The notes beneath the pieces were generated by a model. That model searched no databases. It saw nothing but the letters and a program-made list of their open reading frames with translations, and was not told where the DNA came from. Below are positions 37,406 to 48,900 of a stretch of 55,948 nt of DNA, piece by piece (the first letter of the stretch is position 1; every line of letters begins with the position of its first letter). The translations under genes and the position numbers were made by a program. Origin of the DNA: Gelatoporia subvermispora B (Eukaryota; Basidiomycota; Agaricomycetes; Polyporales; Gelatoporiaceae); NCBI GenBank assembly GCA_000320605.2, contig KB445794.1, positions 1,066,610 to 1,122,557 of the forward strand, read 5' to 3'.

Positions 37406-37954
37406 ATGGTCAGTCCGCCCCGCCCCGCCCCTGCGCTGCGCGCGCGCTGACAGCACACACAGGCCGCGCAGCAGTCACAGAGCATCCAGACCCTCCTCGA
37501 GGCCGAGAAGGAGGCCGCCAAGGTCGTCCAGCAGGCCCGCCAGTGTGCGTCCCCGCCCCGCGCGGTCCGCGTCCGCCCATGCTCACGCTGACCAACATGC
37601 ACGTTTGTGCTTGCAGACCGTGTCCAGAAGCTCAAGGATGCGCGCACGCAAGCATCCAAAGAGATTGACGAGTACAAGAAGGTGAAGGAGGACGAGTTCA
37701 AGGCGTTCGAGGCGTCGGTGCGTGCCCCTGCGTCCCCGCCATGACGCGGCTCATTCACCTGCTGCGCGCCCTTTCAGTACGCAGGCAGCATCCAGACCGT
37801 GCAGGCCTCCGTTGATAAAGACACCGAGGTCAAACTTGTGGAGGTCCGCAGCTCATACGAGCAGAGCAAGGACAAGGTCGTGCAGAAGCTGCTCGACCGC
37901 GTCGTCCTCGTCAAGCCGGAGCTGCATCGCAACATGAAGAAGGCCGGGCACTGA
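37406..37954 (+). CDS. VMA10: V-type proton ATPase subunit G
   Basis: Subunit G pairs with E as a peripheral stalk of the vacuolar H+-ATPase. Four exons: 37406-37408 (the ATG alone), 37463-37544, 37617-37717 and 37778-37954, total 120 residues, as in other fungi. The N terminus MAAQQSQSIQTLLEAEKEA-AKVVQQARQ and the KLKDARTQASKEIDEYKK coiled coil are diagnostic. The C-terminal half continues as a helix (YAGSIQTVQASVDKDTEVKL) and ends LDRVVLVKPELHRNMKKAGH. The frame is preserved at every junction. The 54-nt first intron directly follows the initiator codon. Confidence 0.94.
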
Positions 37955-38222
37955 GCATTACGCACTAACCGCATACCGGAACGGAACGAACTACGTAGAC
38001 CAGCCGCACGGACACGACAACCTCGAATAGTATGCATATGGTCCGTACACATTGTAACAAATACAATACAGTATACCCAGGGCCCCTCCGCGCGCACGCG
38101 GGATAATCGCACACTCCCGCCCAAATTACTATGCCACAGCACAGGGAAATACGCAAACAAGATACACGCCCTCTGGGCACCGCGTCCTTTCCATCTAAAT
38201 CGCCCCTACCCAGTCCTCTTGC

Positions 38223-41200
38223 CTACGGCCCGTTTGCCAGCCAGTTCATACCCACAGGCACAGACGCCGCCACGCCCGCGCCGCGCATCGGCTGCGCATG
38301 CGGGTGCAGCAGCGCCGCGACGGACGCCCTGCGCTCCTCCGCTGCCGCCGCAGCGGCGGGGCCCGGCGGCGATATCGACAGCGTATTCGCGAACGCCTCC
38401 GAGGGCGGCTTCCACGAGTCGAGCAGCCCGCTCGCCTTGAGGCTCGGCAGGCTGTGCGCCGCGTCGCGCGGGGTCTGCTGTTGCTGCAGCAGCAGCGGAT
38501 GCTCCGGCGCGCGATACGGCGCGCGCGGCGGGCTCTGCCGCGGGCCGTCCGCCAGCGCGCCCCGGCGGAAGTGCGTGTCGCTCGGCGAGCGGCCAGGCGT
38601 CGGCGAGACGGCGGTGGGCGTCGACGCGAGCGAGGACGCCGCGGCGGCTGCGTACGTCCGGAGGGGCGCGCTCTCTGGCGACGCCTGCACGGACGCGGAC
38701 TGCTTGCGCGCGGCCTCCTGGCACGCGCGCCACTGGTCGGCGACGACGGCGACGCGGAAGCCCCACACCTTCTCGAAGTCGTTGTCCCACACCTGTATGA
38801 GCTTGTCCTGGGGGTAGTATTTGCTATACGACTGCACGGCGCGTCAGCGGCGATCCCGCGAGGCCCGGTGCGACTTACCCATATGCAGCAAGCCGCTGAC
38901 AGGGGGCACAGAATCAGCTTCCGCCGGCATGCGCGCGCTGACACAGGCACACTCACATAAGATAGTGTTCTTGGCCCGCGTCCCGGTACCGCTGAAGACT
39001 TGATTCAGCTGATCGCGGACCCACTGCGGCGGGTGCTCTGGCAGCTTGGCCTCGCCCTGCCATCCCACCGGGTCAGCGGTCAGGTCGTCTTGGCATTCGT
39101 AGCGACAGCAAGCGGCGCACCTCGAGCACAGACAGATACGCGCACGGGTGCAACACGTGCATGAAGCAGAAGCACCACGCGCCCGAATTCGAGCTCGTCT
39201 CGAACATCGCCAGCTGCTTCTCGAGGTTGTCTTCTGAGAAAACGAGCTGGCCAGACAGCGACGCCACCCATTCCTGGTGGAAGCGATTAAGCACGGCTGC
39301 TGTGCGGACCTCAAATAACCTACATCCAGGGCCTTCCTGCCTTCTTGCATGCCGACGGCTCGCATGTGAAGGTCCTCCAGGGCTGTACGGCGCAGCCAGA
39401 ATAGAATGAGGCACGCGCGACTCGCACACCAGGCACACTACGCACCTAGACTCGTCTGCAGCTCCCGATAGATCGAGAGAATGCGACACAAATGGCCAAA
39501 TTGCGAGGCATACCGTGTGCGCGGCGCGGCCTCGTGCAAGAACTCGGGGCCTGCAGAAGCGGCCGCAGTCAACTATGCGCCCGAAAATAAGACACGGTCA
39601 TTATCGAAATTCACTCACGCGTCGCGAGGGAGTGCACCGTCAATTCGAAGCTCGTCTCGTCGACCGGAAGGGGGACCTGCCGCATGAGCTCGACGCTGCG
39701 CGGGCGGAGCGGCTTGTACGTGTAAATCCCGTTAATCCAGCTCATCAGCTGGACGAGCCAGAAGCACCGGCGGGTGCACTCGCGCTCGATCAGGATGTTT
39801 GTGTCCGAACCGTGGGTCCGCGCGACGACGACGCTATCAAGCTGATTGACTTCAAGGCTCTCCTCCAGCACCTGCAGCGCCAAATCTGCATGTCGTCATC
39901 CGACAACAAGAAAAAAAACAACCCGTCAGTTCCGCGTGTTCCGGAAATTTTGAAATACAGACGAGTGAGTCGCTGTCCCGGCGACAAACCGTGGGACGAT
40001 GGCGACCGGTGACAGCGAGGGAGGGAAGAAAACAGGCGGCTGAGCAACGAGGCACTGACCGAAATACCGATAATGTTTCGTCCACGAATGGCTCGCGGCA
40101 ACCTCGTGCATCTCGAGGAGGCACAACGCCTGCGCAGTCGCGAGGCAAGGCGCGCTGAGTAATCGGCCGCCCTGGTCGAACATAATCTTGACCGCATCGT
40201 CGAAGAACGGCACGCCCGCGCGGCGCGGGTGCGGCTCGCTCGTCTGCAGATTCTTGCTTAGCGGCGCCGCGACGGCGCATATTGCCAGAATTAAATAATT
40301 AGGCACGCGGTCGTGGCTGAGCGCCGCGGAAAACGAGGGCTTGTGCAGGATGAGCCGCTGCGGGTTGCAGTGCGCGAAGAACACTGTATTCGATCAACGG
40401 ACAAACGCGCGGGGCGGGCGCCGCATGCGGGACTGGCGTTAGACGTGGGACCGCGCGAGGAGAGGCGCGGGCGTACGGTTTATGAGCTCGTGCATCAGTT
40501 CGGGCTCGAGGTTATTTGGACGGTTTGGTGATCCCGTTGGTGACAGGACGGGCGCGCCATGTACGATGGGCGCTGGGAGCGGCGGGGGTACGCGCGGTGC
40601 GGCGGCAGCGCGCGAGCGTTTCGGAGGGAGCTCGCGCTGCTGAGCTATCTCGTGCCTCGGGTCGCGCAGGGGGATGTCCGGCAGAGGGGGCGCGTGGTCG
40701 GTCGTCGGAGACGGCTAGAGCGCAATGAGCAGGGTCCGCGCGCAGGCGACTGTGATCTTACTGTTCCCGGGAGGGCTGGCCGTTCGTGATTAGCGTTGCG
40801 GGGCGCCGGGACCGGACGTCCGTTCGAGTCCGTGTACGTGCAATTTTTCGAGGCGAAGTAGCTGCGCTGGATCAGGCCGACGGTCCGCGCACATGGTCGC
40901 GGGCGACTCACCAGTTGCTGCAAGGGGCTAGCCATATGCGGCGGTGAGAATGCACGGTGGCGGGAGCACGGGGCGGCTACGTACCTGTCCCGTCGCAGCG
41001 TCGTTTGCTCTTGTGGCACGCATCGCAGGCCTGGGGCGCGCCGCTGAGCGGACGGGTCTGGGCGGGGGAGGACGGGGACGCACCTTGCTGAGACGCTTGC
41101 GCTTTGTGCCCTTTACGAACGCGATGGTGGGCTGGTCGCGGACGTCAGGCATGCGAGAGGCGTCTGACGGTGAGTGTGTAGACTGATTCGACCCTGGCGA

Positions 41201-41284
41201 GTCTTTATCGGCGGGGCCGGGAGTGGCGTTGCCAGGGTCGAGAGAGACCATGTGAAGAGGGTGGGGTCGGGCACGCGCATCCAT
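38223..41284 (-). CDS. Zn2Cys6 transcription factor with fungal-specific regulatory domain
   Basis: A nuclear DNA-binding regulator. The zinc cluster is assembled from three exons: KACDACHKSKRRCDGT + AP-CSN + CYFASKNCTYTD, giving C-X2-C-X6-C-X5-C-X2-C-X6-C. The middle piece is a 16-nt exon (40912-40927). A basic KGTKRKRLS precedes it. The fungal_trans domain follows: HKPSFSAALSHDRVPNYLIL, CLATAQALCLLEMHEVA, ECTRRCFWLVQLMSWI, and VELMRQVPLPVDETSFEL. A Ser/Pro/Ala/Gln-rich tail ends MNWLANGP with a stop at 38223. About nine exons. The start is uncertain: in-frame ATGs lie at 41284, 41251 and 41152. The target genes cannot be inferred. Confidence 0.85.
40912..40927 (-). other. 16-nt microexon in the zinc cluster
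   Basis: Flanked by introns 40928-40984 (GTACGT...CTAG) and 40862-40911 (GTGAGT...GCAG). Phase 1 in and phase 0+2 out: it codes A-P-C-S-N plus two bases of the next Cys codon, restoring the canonical cysteine spacing. Confidence 0.8.
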
Positions 41285-43768
41285 GGAGTGTGCACGCTGT
41301 CAGAACAAAATGAAAGAACGAGAAGCGCAGGGGTCGAGCAGGGCAGCACAGGGGGGGCGAGAGGGAGCCCAGAGCACGCGAGATGGGTGCTATTGTACGC
41401 GTCGCGTTGAGTGCGCGAACAAGAATGGCTGATGCGCGAATGGCGGGATGTCGAAAACCAGGGCAGCGGAGAGGGAGACGCGATGATGGTGGGGAGAAGA
41501 AAGCGGTGCGGGAGAGGAGGATGACGAGGAGATGGGGGGTCTGAACTTGAGGGCCAAGGCAGCTGAGCGGAGAGGGGAGGATCTGTGCTGGCCGAATGGA
41601 TCTGCCGGATGTCGGGCAGAAATAAGGTCATATGTACTTCTCTCACGGTCTCGCCGCCACACTGTGCGGCAGCCTCTCGCAGGGTTTGCCAGGATCTAAG
41701 CCAAATGCAATGCGCGCGACCGGTCCGCCGGGAAGTTGACAGATCGAACAAGCCCGTAACCATGTCCCAATCTGTTCCCCCGCGCACCACCTTCGCTGCC
41801 AGGCTTCCTCAGGCACACCACGCGTTTCTCGCACGCGCTCGCACGCCGCCTGTGCGCAGCATGCGGCGCGCAGACAACCAGCGACGACAGGGGGGGGGAG
41901 CGTCGGCGAATGGGCAGCGAGGCGTGCCCAAGGGGGGAGAGCCGCCCATAAACGTAAGGCGTCGGCTGTGCCTGCCGCGGGACAGAGGAACCCCTCATCC
42001 GCCGGCAACCTGCCGCGAACCGGCGGGACGTCCTCCCAAGTCGCATGTAGTGACCACACAGGTTCGTGTTCGCTGCGGACGCACTACCGCCCTCGGCCCT
42101 GCAGTCCGTCTGTTCCCTCGCCTGCCATTCGCTGCCACATCGTCCTGTTCTCCCATTCGCAGAGCCGCGCAGCAACCAGCGACGGGCAGGAGGCAGCTGC
42201 CACCAAGTCTTATTGCTGCGGCGCCGCCAAATGGGTGTATCGGTACCGAGCCGACAATCAGGGCCTGCACACGCACGCTCGCAGCGAGTCGCAGCGCTGC
42301 AATCGCACGCGAATGCACGCGAATGAGCACACCCACCTGACAAGACGCGACGCGACCGTTTCACCGCGGCGGGGGCGCCCAGACCCTGTGGGTGCCCCCT
42401 GCTCCCGCCGGCGCCAGCCCCGCACAGCTCTCCCGCACTCAAAGTCCGATCCCGCTATCCATTGCTCCCATGACGCTCCCTTCACCTTCGACGCACGCCC
42501 TTCCACTATCAGATAAATTGACAGAAGCCATCTGCTCTATTATCTCCACCCCCTGTGAGCGATAACCTAGACTGTGCGTCCGGCCATCGCGCGCCTCGCC
42601 CCTAGTCATGCCCGTGCCCCCGCCTTGCAAATACACTGCCGCCAAGCTCCGCATCCGCAGCCAGGGCATAAACCGTATATGCAAATCACACCTTGTGTTC
42701 GTGATACACCACTCCGGAGCAGGATACCTGCGGTCGTCTCGACGTATCCCATCTTGTGGCGTCAGCACATACCCGGCACGTCTGGACGATGGCTCTCACT
42801 CGATCGGCACCGGAGCTTGTTAGAAGAGCGGCCGGAGGCTAGCGGCCGGCTGGCGGGCCAGGAAATATATGAGCTCGTGGGCCATTTTTCAATTTGATGC
42901 GCTATACCAGCGGGCTCTCGATCGACAGCATCTTCTTACTGCCTCGACCATCGTATATAAGTGAGCTATCCATATTCATACATCAGCAATGGAATCAGGC
43001 AAACATATGCGTATTGTGCGGAGTGATACTGACTCGAGACAATAAAGCGAATAAAGCGAATAAAGCAGCAGAAGAAACATGAATTTCAGAAACTCGGCAC
43101 AACTGATACCATCTGGTAGGCGCTGCACGTGAAGCTCGTGCATGAAGCGCATACGAGCATGAGAGGGGTCTGCAACCGAAATCGAACAGATAGCCTCCTT
43201 GTGCATTCTGGCAAATCTTCGAGATGTTCGAGAATCCTCACATTCGACGATGCTGAGCATCTACTAACTCGAGTTTCGAACTTATTTTCCCAGTGTCCAC
43301 AGAGGAACTGCCATTTCTGGCACACCGAATCGGGTGTAAAGCTTTGTCAGAATCGATTTCTCTGGCTGAAGTTGTGTCACTAAATCGGCCTCGGCTGGCG
43401 TAGTGGGCGAGAACCTGTGAAAACTTCGTCAGCTAACGCCAATCGCATGAAAGCGCTACCCAGCAGCATGTGGTCCACCCGCAGATTTCTCGAGCACATA
43501 GCCTCTGCGCGTTTGTTCCTCGATACGAGGGCCTGGCTCACCAGCTCCGAGCTGCGCCGTCATACAAGCTAGCCTCGGGCTCGGTGAGCGCGGCATCTCC
43601 CTTTTGGTAACGCAGGGAATATACCGGTGGTAAGGCCAAAGCGAAGATTCACGAGGGTTCACGGCAGCACGAGTGAATCTTACAACCGTATCATTGTCGT
43701 CATTGCTACAGAGTGCGTATGTAGAGGGACAGATGATATGCAGTAGGATAAGAGGGATCAGCCGTAGC
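41285..43768. other. 2.5 kb GC-rich gene-free region upstream of the transcription factor
   Basis: Long overlapping open frames exist on both strands (about 41.6-42.4 kb), but they are Arg/Ala/Pro-rich, lack splice structure or family resemblance, and one starts at GTG. G-runs occur, including a G9 near 41887-41895. The right third (42.9-43.7 kb) is AT-richer and includes the RPP2 3' flank. The left end is the likely promoter and leader of the transcription factor. No RNA gene is recognised. Confidence 0.45.
43040..43068. repeat. Short tandem repeat (AATAAAGCG)3
   Basis: The 9-bp unit AATAAAGCG occurs in three consecutive copies, the last ending AATAAAGCA, in otherwise unique intergenic sequence. 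Confidence 0.7.
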
Positions 43769-44226
43769 TTAGTCGAAGAGACCGAAGCCCATGTCGTCGT
43801 CGGACTCCTCCTGCACGGCATAGTATCAGCAAATGTTCTTGTAGAAATTCACAGCAGTTACGAACCTTCTCCTCCTCCTTCTTTTCCTCCTTCTTCTCCT
43901 CAGCCGCAGCGGCGGGGGCACCGCCAGCGGCAGCACCGCCAGAGGCGGCAACAGCACCACCAGAGGGGACGGACGAGAGCTTCGCAGAGCCCTCAGCAAT
44001 CAACTGTCAAAACGGCATTTCCCCGTCAGCACTCAAGAGTCACAGCCCAGTTAATGGATGCACGCACAGTGTTGACGTCCTTGCCCTCGAGCTCAGAGAC
44101 GAGCTTGGAGAGGCGCTCCTCATCGGCCTCGATGCCGACGGCGCCGAGGACGGTCTTGATGTCCTCGGCGGAGGGGGAGGCGTTGCCGCCGATCTGGAGG
44201 AGGAGGTAGGCAGCGATGTAGCGCAT
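43769..44226 (-). CDS. RPP2: 60S acidic ribosomal protein P2
   Basis: P2 forms the flexible stalk of the large subunit with P0 and P1 and recruits translational GTPases. Three exons give about 112 residues. The N-terminal dimerisation domain is [20 protein letters not shown] and [20 protein letters not shown]; the opening [10 protein letters not shown] marks P2 rather than P1. An Ala/Gly hinge and a Lys/Glu tract follow. The invariant acidic tail [13 protein letters not shown], which binds factors, is on the last exon and stops at 43769. Introns after DVNT and after EEEK. Divergent from RPS15. Confidence 0.95.
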
Positions 44227-44607
44227 CTGCTCGTGCGCACAAATTCAGCCACACGCCTGCGCGCGCATGTCTCGGGAAGACGCACTGTGAATTTTTAGGC
44301 AGGTGCGATAGCCACAAATCACTGCAACGCCGGGCCTGTCAGCTCTCCCGCTTCCGCACGGCGCGAACGACGACGAGCGGGTGCGCACCTTTAATCCCAA
44401 GGGGAAGACCTGTGGATTCTATCCGAGGACGGGTGTGCGGACCAGCGGCGCACACGCGCGCTCGTGCGCCCGGGCGCGGTGGCTGAGAACTGTACAGGAC
44501 CGTCCCACGCCCGCGCCACCGCCACGCCCCTGCCCGCCCATTGGAACTCCGCCCCAAAGCCAGGAAACTATCGCCCCCGCCGCCGCGACCGCCCACGACA
44601 ACGCAAG
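44227..44607. promoter_or_regulatory. Shared promoter of the divergent ribosomal protein pair RPP2 / RPS15
   Basis: 381 bp between the two ATGs, moderately GC-rich, with pyrimidine-rich segments. No TATA box. The layout would allow coordinated control of one large- and one small-subunit gene. Confidence 0.5.
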
Positions 44608-45472
44608 ATGGTGGGTGCCCCTTGCTGCCGCTCTGCCCGCCGGCGCCGGCGATGCTGGCGTCGGCTGGCAGAGGGGCGTGATTGGAAACGAGAAGAGATG
44701 CGCTGACGAGGCTGGGCTGGAACAGGCTGACTCCTCCGTTACCGACCCTCAAACCGCCGCCGACCTCAAGAAGAAGCGCACCTTCCGGACGTTCTCGTAC
44801 CGCGGTGTTGAGCTGGACAAGCTCCTGGACCTGAGCAACGAGGAGGTGCGTCTGCTGGTACTCTGATCTTGAGATCCCACACTAAACAAGACCTTCGCGT
44901 TCATAGTTCGTTGAGGTATGATACCTCAGTTCTGACACCTATTCGACCGGATCACTCAAAGGCTTGCGATGCATGTAGCTCGTCCACGCCCGTGCGCGTC
45001 GTCGGTTCCAGCGCGGTCTCAAGCGCCGCCCCATGGGCCTCATCAAGAAGCTCCGCAAGGCCAAGACCGAGGCTCTCCCCAACGAGAAGCCCCCCGTCGT
45101 CAAGACTCACCTGCGTAACATGATCATCGTCCCCGAGATGATCGGCAGCGTTGTCGGCATCTACAACGGCAAGGTGCGTCCGGTCATGCAGCGATGAGGG
45201 AGGTCGTGCAGAGCGCTCACGGGAGGATAGGTCTTCAACTCGGTTGAGATCAAGCCCGAGATGACCGGCCACTACCTGGCCGAGTTCTCGTGCTCGTACA
45301 GGCCCGTCAAGCACGGTCGCCCTGGTGTATGTCCCCATTCCTTCATGTCTGATATGTCCGGCTCAACTTTGCTCTAGATCGGTGCCACGCACTCGTCTCG
45401 TTTGTGCGTAACTTGTGCACGCATCCATGCGAACACTCTAACTGACATCTCCACAGCATTCCCCTCAAGTAA
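44608..45472 (+). CDS. RPS15: 40S ribosomal protein S15 (uS19)
   Basis: A component of the small-subunit head near the A site. Six exons: 44608-44610 (ATG only), 44726-44845, 44979-45173, 45231-45326, 45378-45403 and 45457-45472, total 151 residues. Sequence landmarks are [75 protein letters not shown] and [15 protein letters not shown] at the end, which match uS19 throughout. The frame is exact at every junction. The 115-nt first intron begins immediately after the start codon, a common arrangement in fungal ribosomal protein genes. The second intron holds a small perfect inverted repeat (TGAGGTA/TACCTCA). Confidence 0.97.
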
Positions 45473-45967
45473 ACGGTTCGGGCTGTACTCGTTTATGCTT
45501 TCGCTCTGTCTCCTGTGCTCTAGTCCCAAAAGTATTATGCAGCATGCTATCTATGCATATAGGTCGCGCCCGGCGATGTTGCATGATCACCTCAGAGGGA
45601 ATGGATTTGTCTCGCCGGAGAATTGGTTCGCCTTTAAGGCGCTACGTGTGATCTCAGTCCGATTTTGACCGGAAAATGCTTTGGGTTGTGATCTGAGTTC
45701 TCACCATTGCTGTGGTTACTGCAATACATCTGAGCGTGTACAATGATCATGCAAGTCAAGACTGTTGATTACGATTGCAGGATCAGCGGAAAAGTTGCAA
45801 TTGCGATCCATCGCCCTAACGGCTGATAAGGGTATAGATGCTCGTCCATGTCATACGGTAGCTAGAAGAAGTATAGCGAAGTACAGTTACGAGGAAGCGG
45901 AAAATGCAAGGAGTGAGCGTGATGCCAGATGAATATATTATACCGACCCAGAGAAACCAGGAAGCCG
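45473..45967. other. Convergent intergenic region RPS15 / LRG1
   Basis: 3' UTRs of both genes in AT-richer sequence. I see no other gene or repeat. Confidence 0.4.
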
Positions 45968-48900
45968 TCATACCCGCTGTCGCACAGCCGGCTGCGGGTG
46001 CCCGTTGGGCACGAATGGATGCGGGCCCTCGCTGCTGGCCCGCGGCGGCGCGAACGAGTCGGGCCGTGACGCCGGCCGGCTGGGGACCTGCCCGACGACG
46101 AGCGGCTGGCGCTCGGGCGGCGGCCACTGCTGCTCGGCCGTCTGCACGCTCGACGCACGGGGCTGAGGCGAATGGATGGCGGACATCATGCTCTGCGGCG
46201 CGGATGCGGGCGCGGAGGGCAGCGGGTACGAGAAGGGGGCGTGTGTGAGGGGGGGCGCGGCGTTGGGCTGCCGCGAGTGCGTGCTGCCGCTGCGTGTGAG
46301 GTTGCTTGCCGAGCCCGACATCGGCGGCGGGGGCCGCTCGAGGTACTGCGGAACGGGCGACTGCTGCCCGGGCTGCTGCGGTGCTTGCACCCTGCGTGCG
46401 GGTGAGCGTGCAGACAGGCGCGCGAGCTAATAGGAGGCTGACCTTGGGGGCATCGTGCGCATGTCTTCCGGACGCGGGGTGGCACTAGGGTTGAAGGGCG
46501 CGGAGCCGAGAATTGGTGAGGTCATGGCAGGGGTACGCCCGCTTGCCTTGAGGCGCATGTACGTATCGACCTTCTTGAGGAACTCCTTACTCGGGAGTTC
46601 CATACTGTTCGCGAAGTATTCCTGATCCTGCAGAATAGGCAAGAACTCTTCCGGTACACAGTAGAATTCGTCCTGGTGCTCTAGCAGCATTGTAACGACT
46701 CGGATAGCCCCGAAGCTCTCGTCTCGGACTGCATCCCGGCCACGAGAATACAGGATGCTGGGGCAGATGACGGTTGCCAGGTTGGGCAGATCCATCTTGC
46801 TACCCGTCTCTTCGTCCATGTGGGCGAATGACGCAACCCACTTCAGGAAGACGAACAGCACCTCCATCGTGTCTCGATGTGCTTTCGGCAAGATCAACAA
46901 CACCATGTGGAGCATTCGTAGCCGTTCAGCTTCGGTCGGAAGACCTATCATCCAAAGCAAGTCAAGTGACGATTACCGTGAAATTAGGACGAGACTTACT
47001 CTGCGTCGCGATGAACAAGCGATGTAATTTGAAAGTCATCAGGGGGTCCGGTAGATCCCGGAAGAACTTCTTCAGTAACGCAGCCAATTGAACGGGATTG
47101 TCTTGTGTGAGATCTACAGACGGGGGGTCTCGGTCGATCGAGTCCGTGAGCTCCTTCAGTCGCCTGATATTGCCGTTACGCCTGAAGATACCCTCAATCG
47201 ACATATCTACAGACTGTCAGCACCATAATTGCCAGGTAAAGTTGGGACCCACCCATTTGTCGCATGGCCGAAATGACATCGTCCACAAAACTCGGGATCT
47301 TTATCGCAGCTCGCGACGCGCCAAGCATTGAGTCAGCCCCTTCACGTTCTACAAGAAGTTCTAGCGGCACGCCGAAGATGCCTACAATGGTTCAAATTCA
47401 GCAACAGTTCAAACTGACGGTAGACTATGCAACGCACCCTTCTTCTTGACGTTCTTCTTATCGTTGCCAGGCTTGAACAGCTGCTTCCAGAACGAGCTCT
47501 TCTTGATTTCGACCAGCTCCAGGATCTCATCCAAATCGAAGAATTCCCGAAGGGGCGACCGGTGGAGGACAAGGACCGCACAGTGCTTCACGATCGCCAG
47601 CTCCAGCGGTGTGAGCTCCGCGATGTACGGTATCGAGCTCTGGCGGGGGAGCGAGCGGTGCTGCTCCCTTGCCTGCGCGGCCTCGACGATCTGCGGAATA
47701 TCCGCGAGCGTGATGCCGTCCTCGATGCCCGCGACCGTCGTGTCCTCCATCCCGGCGGTCGGCGACGTCGGCGCGGAGTCGTCCACGATCATCACCTCCG
47801 TGTTATTGCGTGCGAACGGCGGGCGGATTACGCGGCCCTGTTGGCTGATGTCGATCGCCGTGGGCGGCGTCGGCTGCGCGCGCTGCTGTGGTGCGGGGGC
47901 CTGCTGTGGCTGCAGTGACTTGGGGATCCTCGCTAGGTTCAGCTGCGCGGACGACGACGGCCCCGCGTCCACCACGCGGGGGTGGTGCGCGTGCACGTCG
48001 CTCGCGTGTGCGACTTTGCCCGTCGGGCTCTCGACAATCGTGGACCGCTTCGGCACCCGCGCCGTCGCGGAGAGCTTCCGATCGAGGTGCACCGACTTGA
48101 GGCGGTTGATCTCGTTCGAGTTGCGGTACGGGTCGTCCTGGTCGCGCGGGCCGGTCTGCGCTTGCGGCGAAGGAGCTGATGCACAAGATTAGAACACGAC
48201 AGCCTCAATCTGGGACCGACTCACTGGGCGTCATCTGCACGACGCCGCGCTTCTTCAACAACACGTACAGCCGCCGCAGCGCGACGTTCAGCAGGAACGC
48301 ATATTGCTCCAGCCGCGAGACCGCCTGGAAGCCAGAGCGGCAGCCAGGGTGCGCGTGCTCCGTGCAGAGGATGACCGTCGGGACCACGCCGAACGAGGAC
48401 GTCTCCTTCATCGAGTCCACCTCGAACACGAACACGCCAACATTCGCAGGGGGCCGCCGTGCCGTCGATAGCTTCGGTGTATCCTTGTCCTTGTCCTTGT
48501 CGTCCGCCGAGGGCTTCGGCTGGGGCGGGTCCTTCGGCACGGGCGCGGCGGACACCTTACCGCAGTTCGCACACTGCACACAGTGTGAGTGCCACCGCTG
48601 GTACGTCCCGAGCCGCACGCAGTCCTCCTCGACCGTCTGGTTGCACTTCACGCACAGGTCCGATGGTGGGTTCACGACATTCACCTTCGCGAGCGCCGGA
48701 TCGCGCGGGGCAGCCGAGAACGGCGACTCGCCCGCGTTCTCCGGCGCGAGGCTCTTGAACCCGTACGTCACGCCCTGCGTGCCCACGTTCCCGTCCTTCT
48801 CCGCGACCACCTCGCCGTTCGCCCGCTTCATCATCCGCTTCGCGCTCGGGTTCCCGCCCTGGATCGCCAGCATGTGCAGCTTGTCCAGGAACGACGTGAT

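Noticed and set aside
38246..38960. Long Arg-rich frames on both strands over the transcription factor 3' end
   Set aside because: Shadows of the GC-rich last exon, which is clearly the Ser/Pro/Ala tail of the Zn2Cys6 protein.
41585..42442. Overlapping ~250-codon frames on both strands
   Set aside because: The plus one begins at GTG. Both are Arg/Ala/Pro/Cys-rich without family resemblance or splice signals, expected from high GC content.
44846..44978. Possible snoRNA in the second RPS15 intron because of an inverted repeat (TGAGGTA/TACCTCA)
   Set aside because: No box C/D or H/ACA pairs are found in suitable positions; only a single short hairpin is present.
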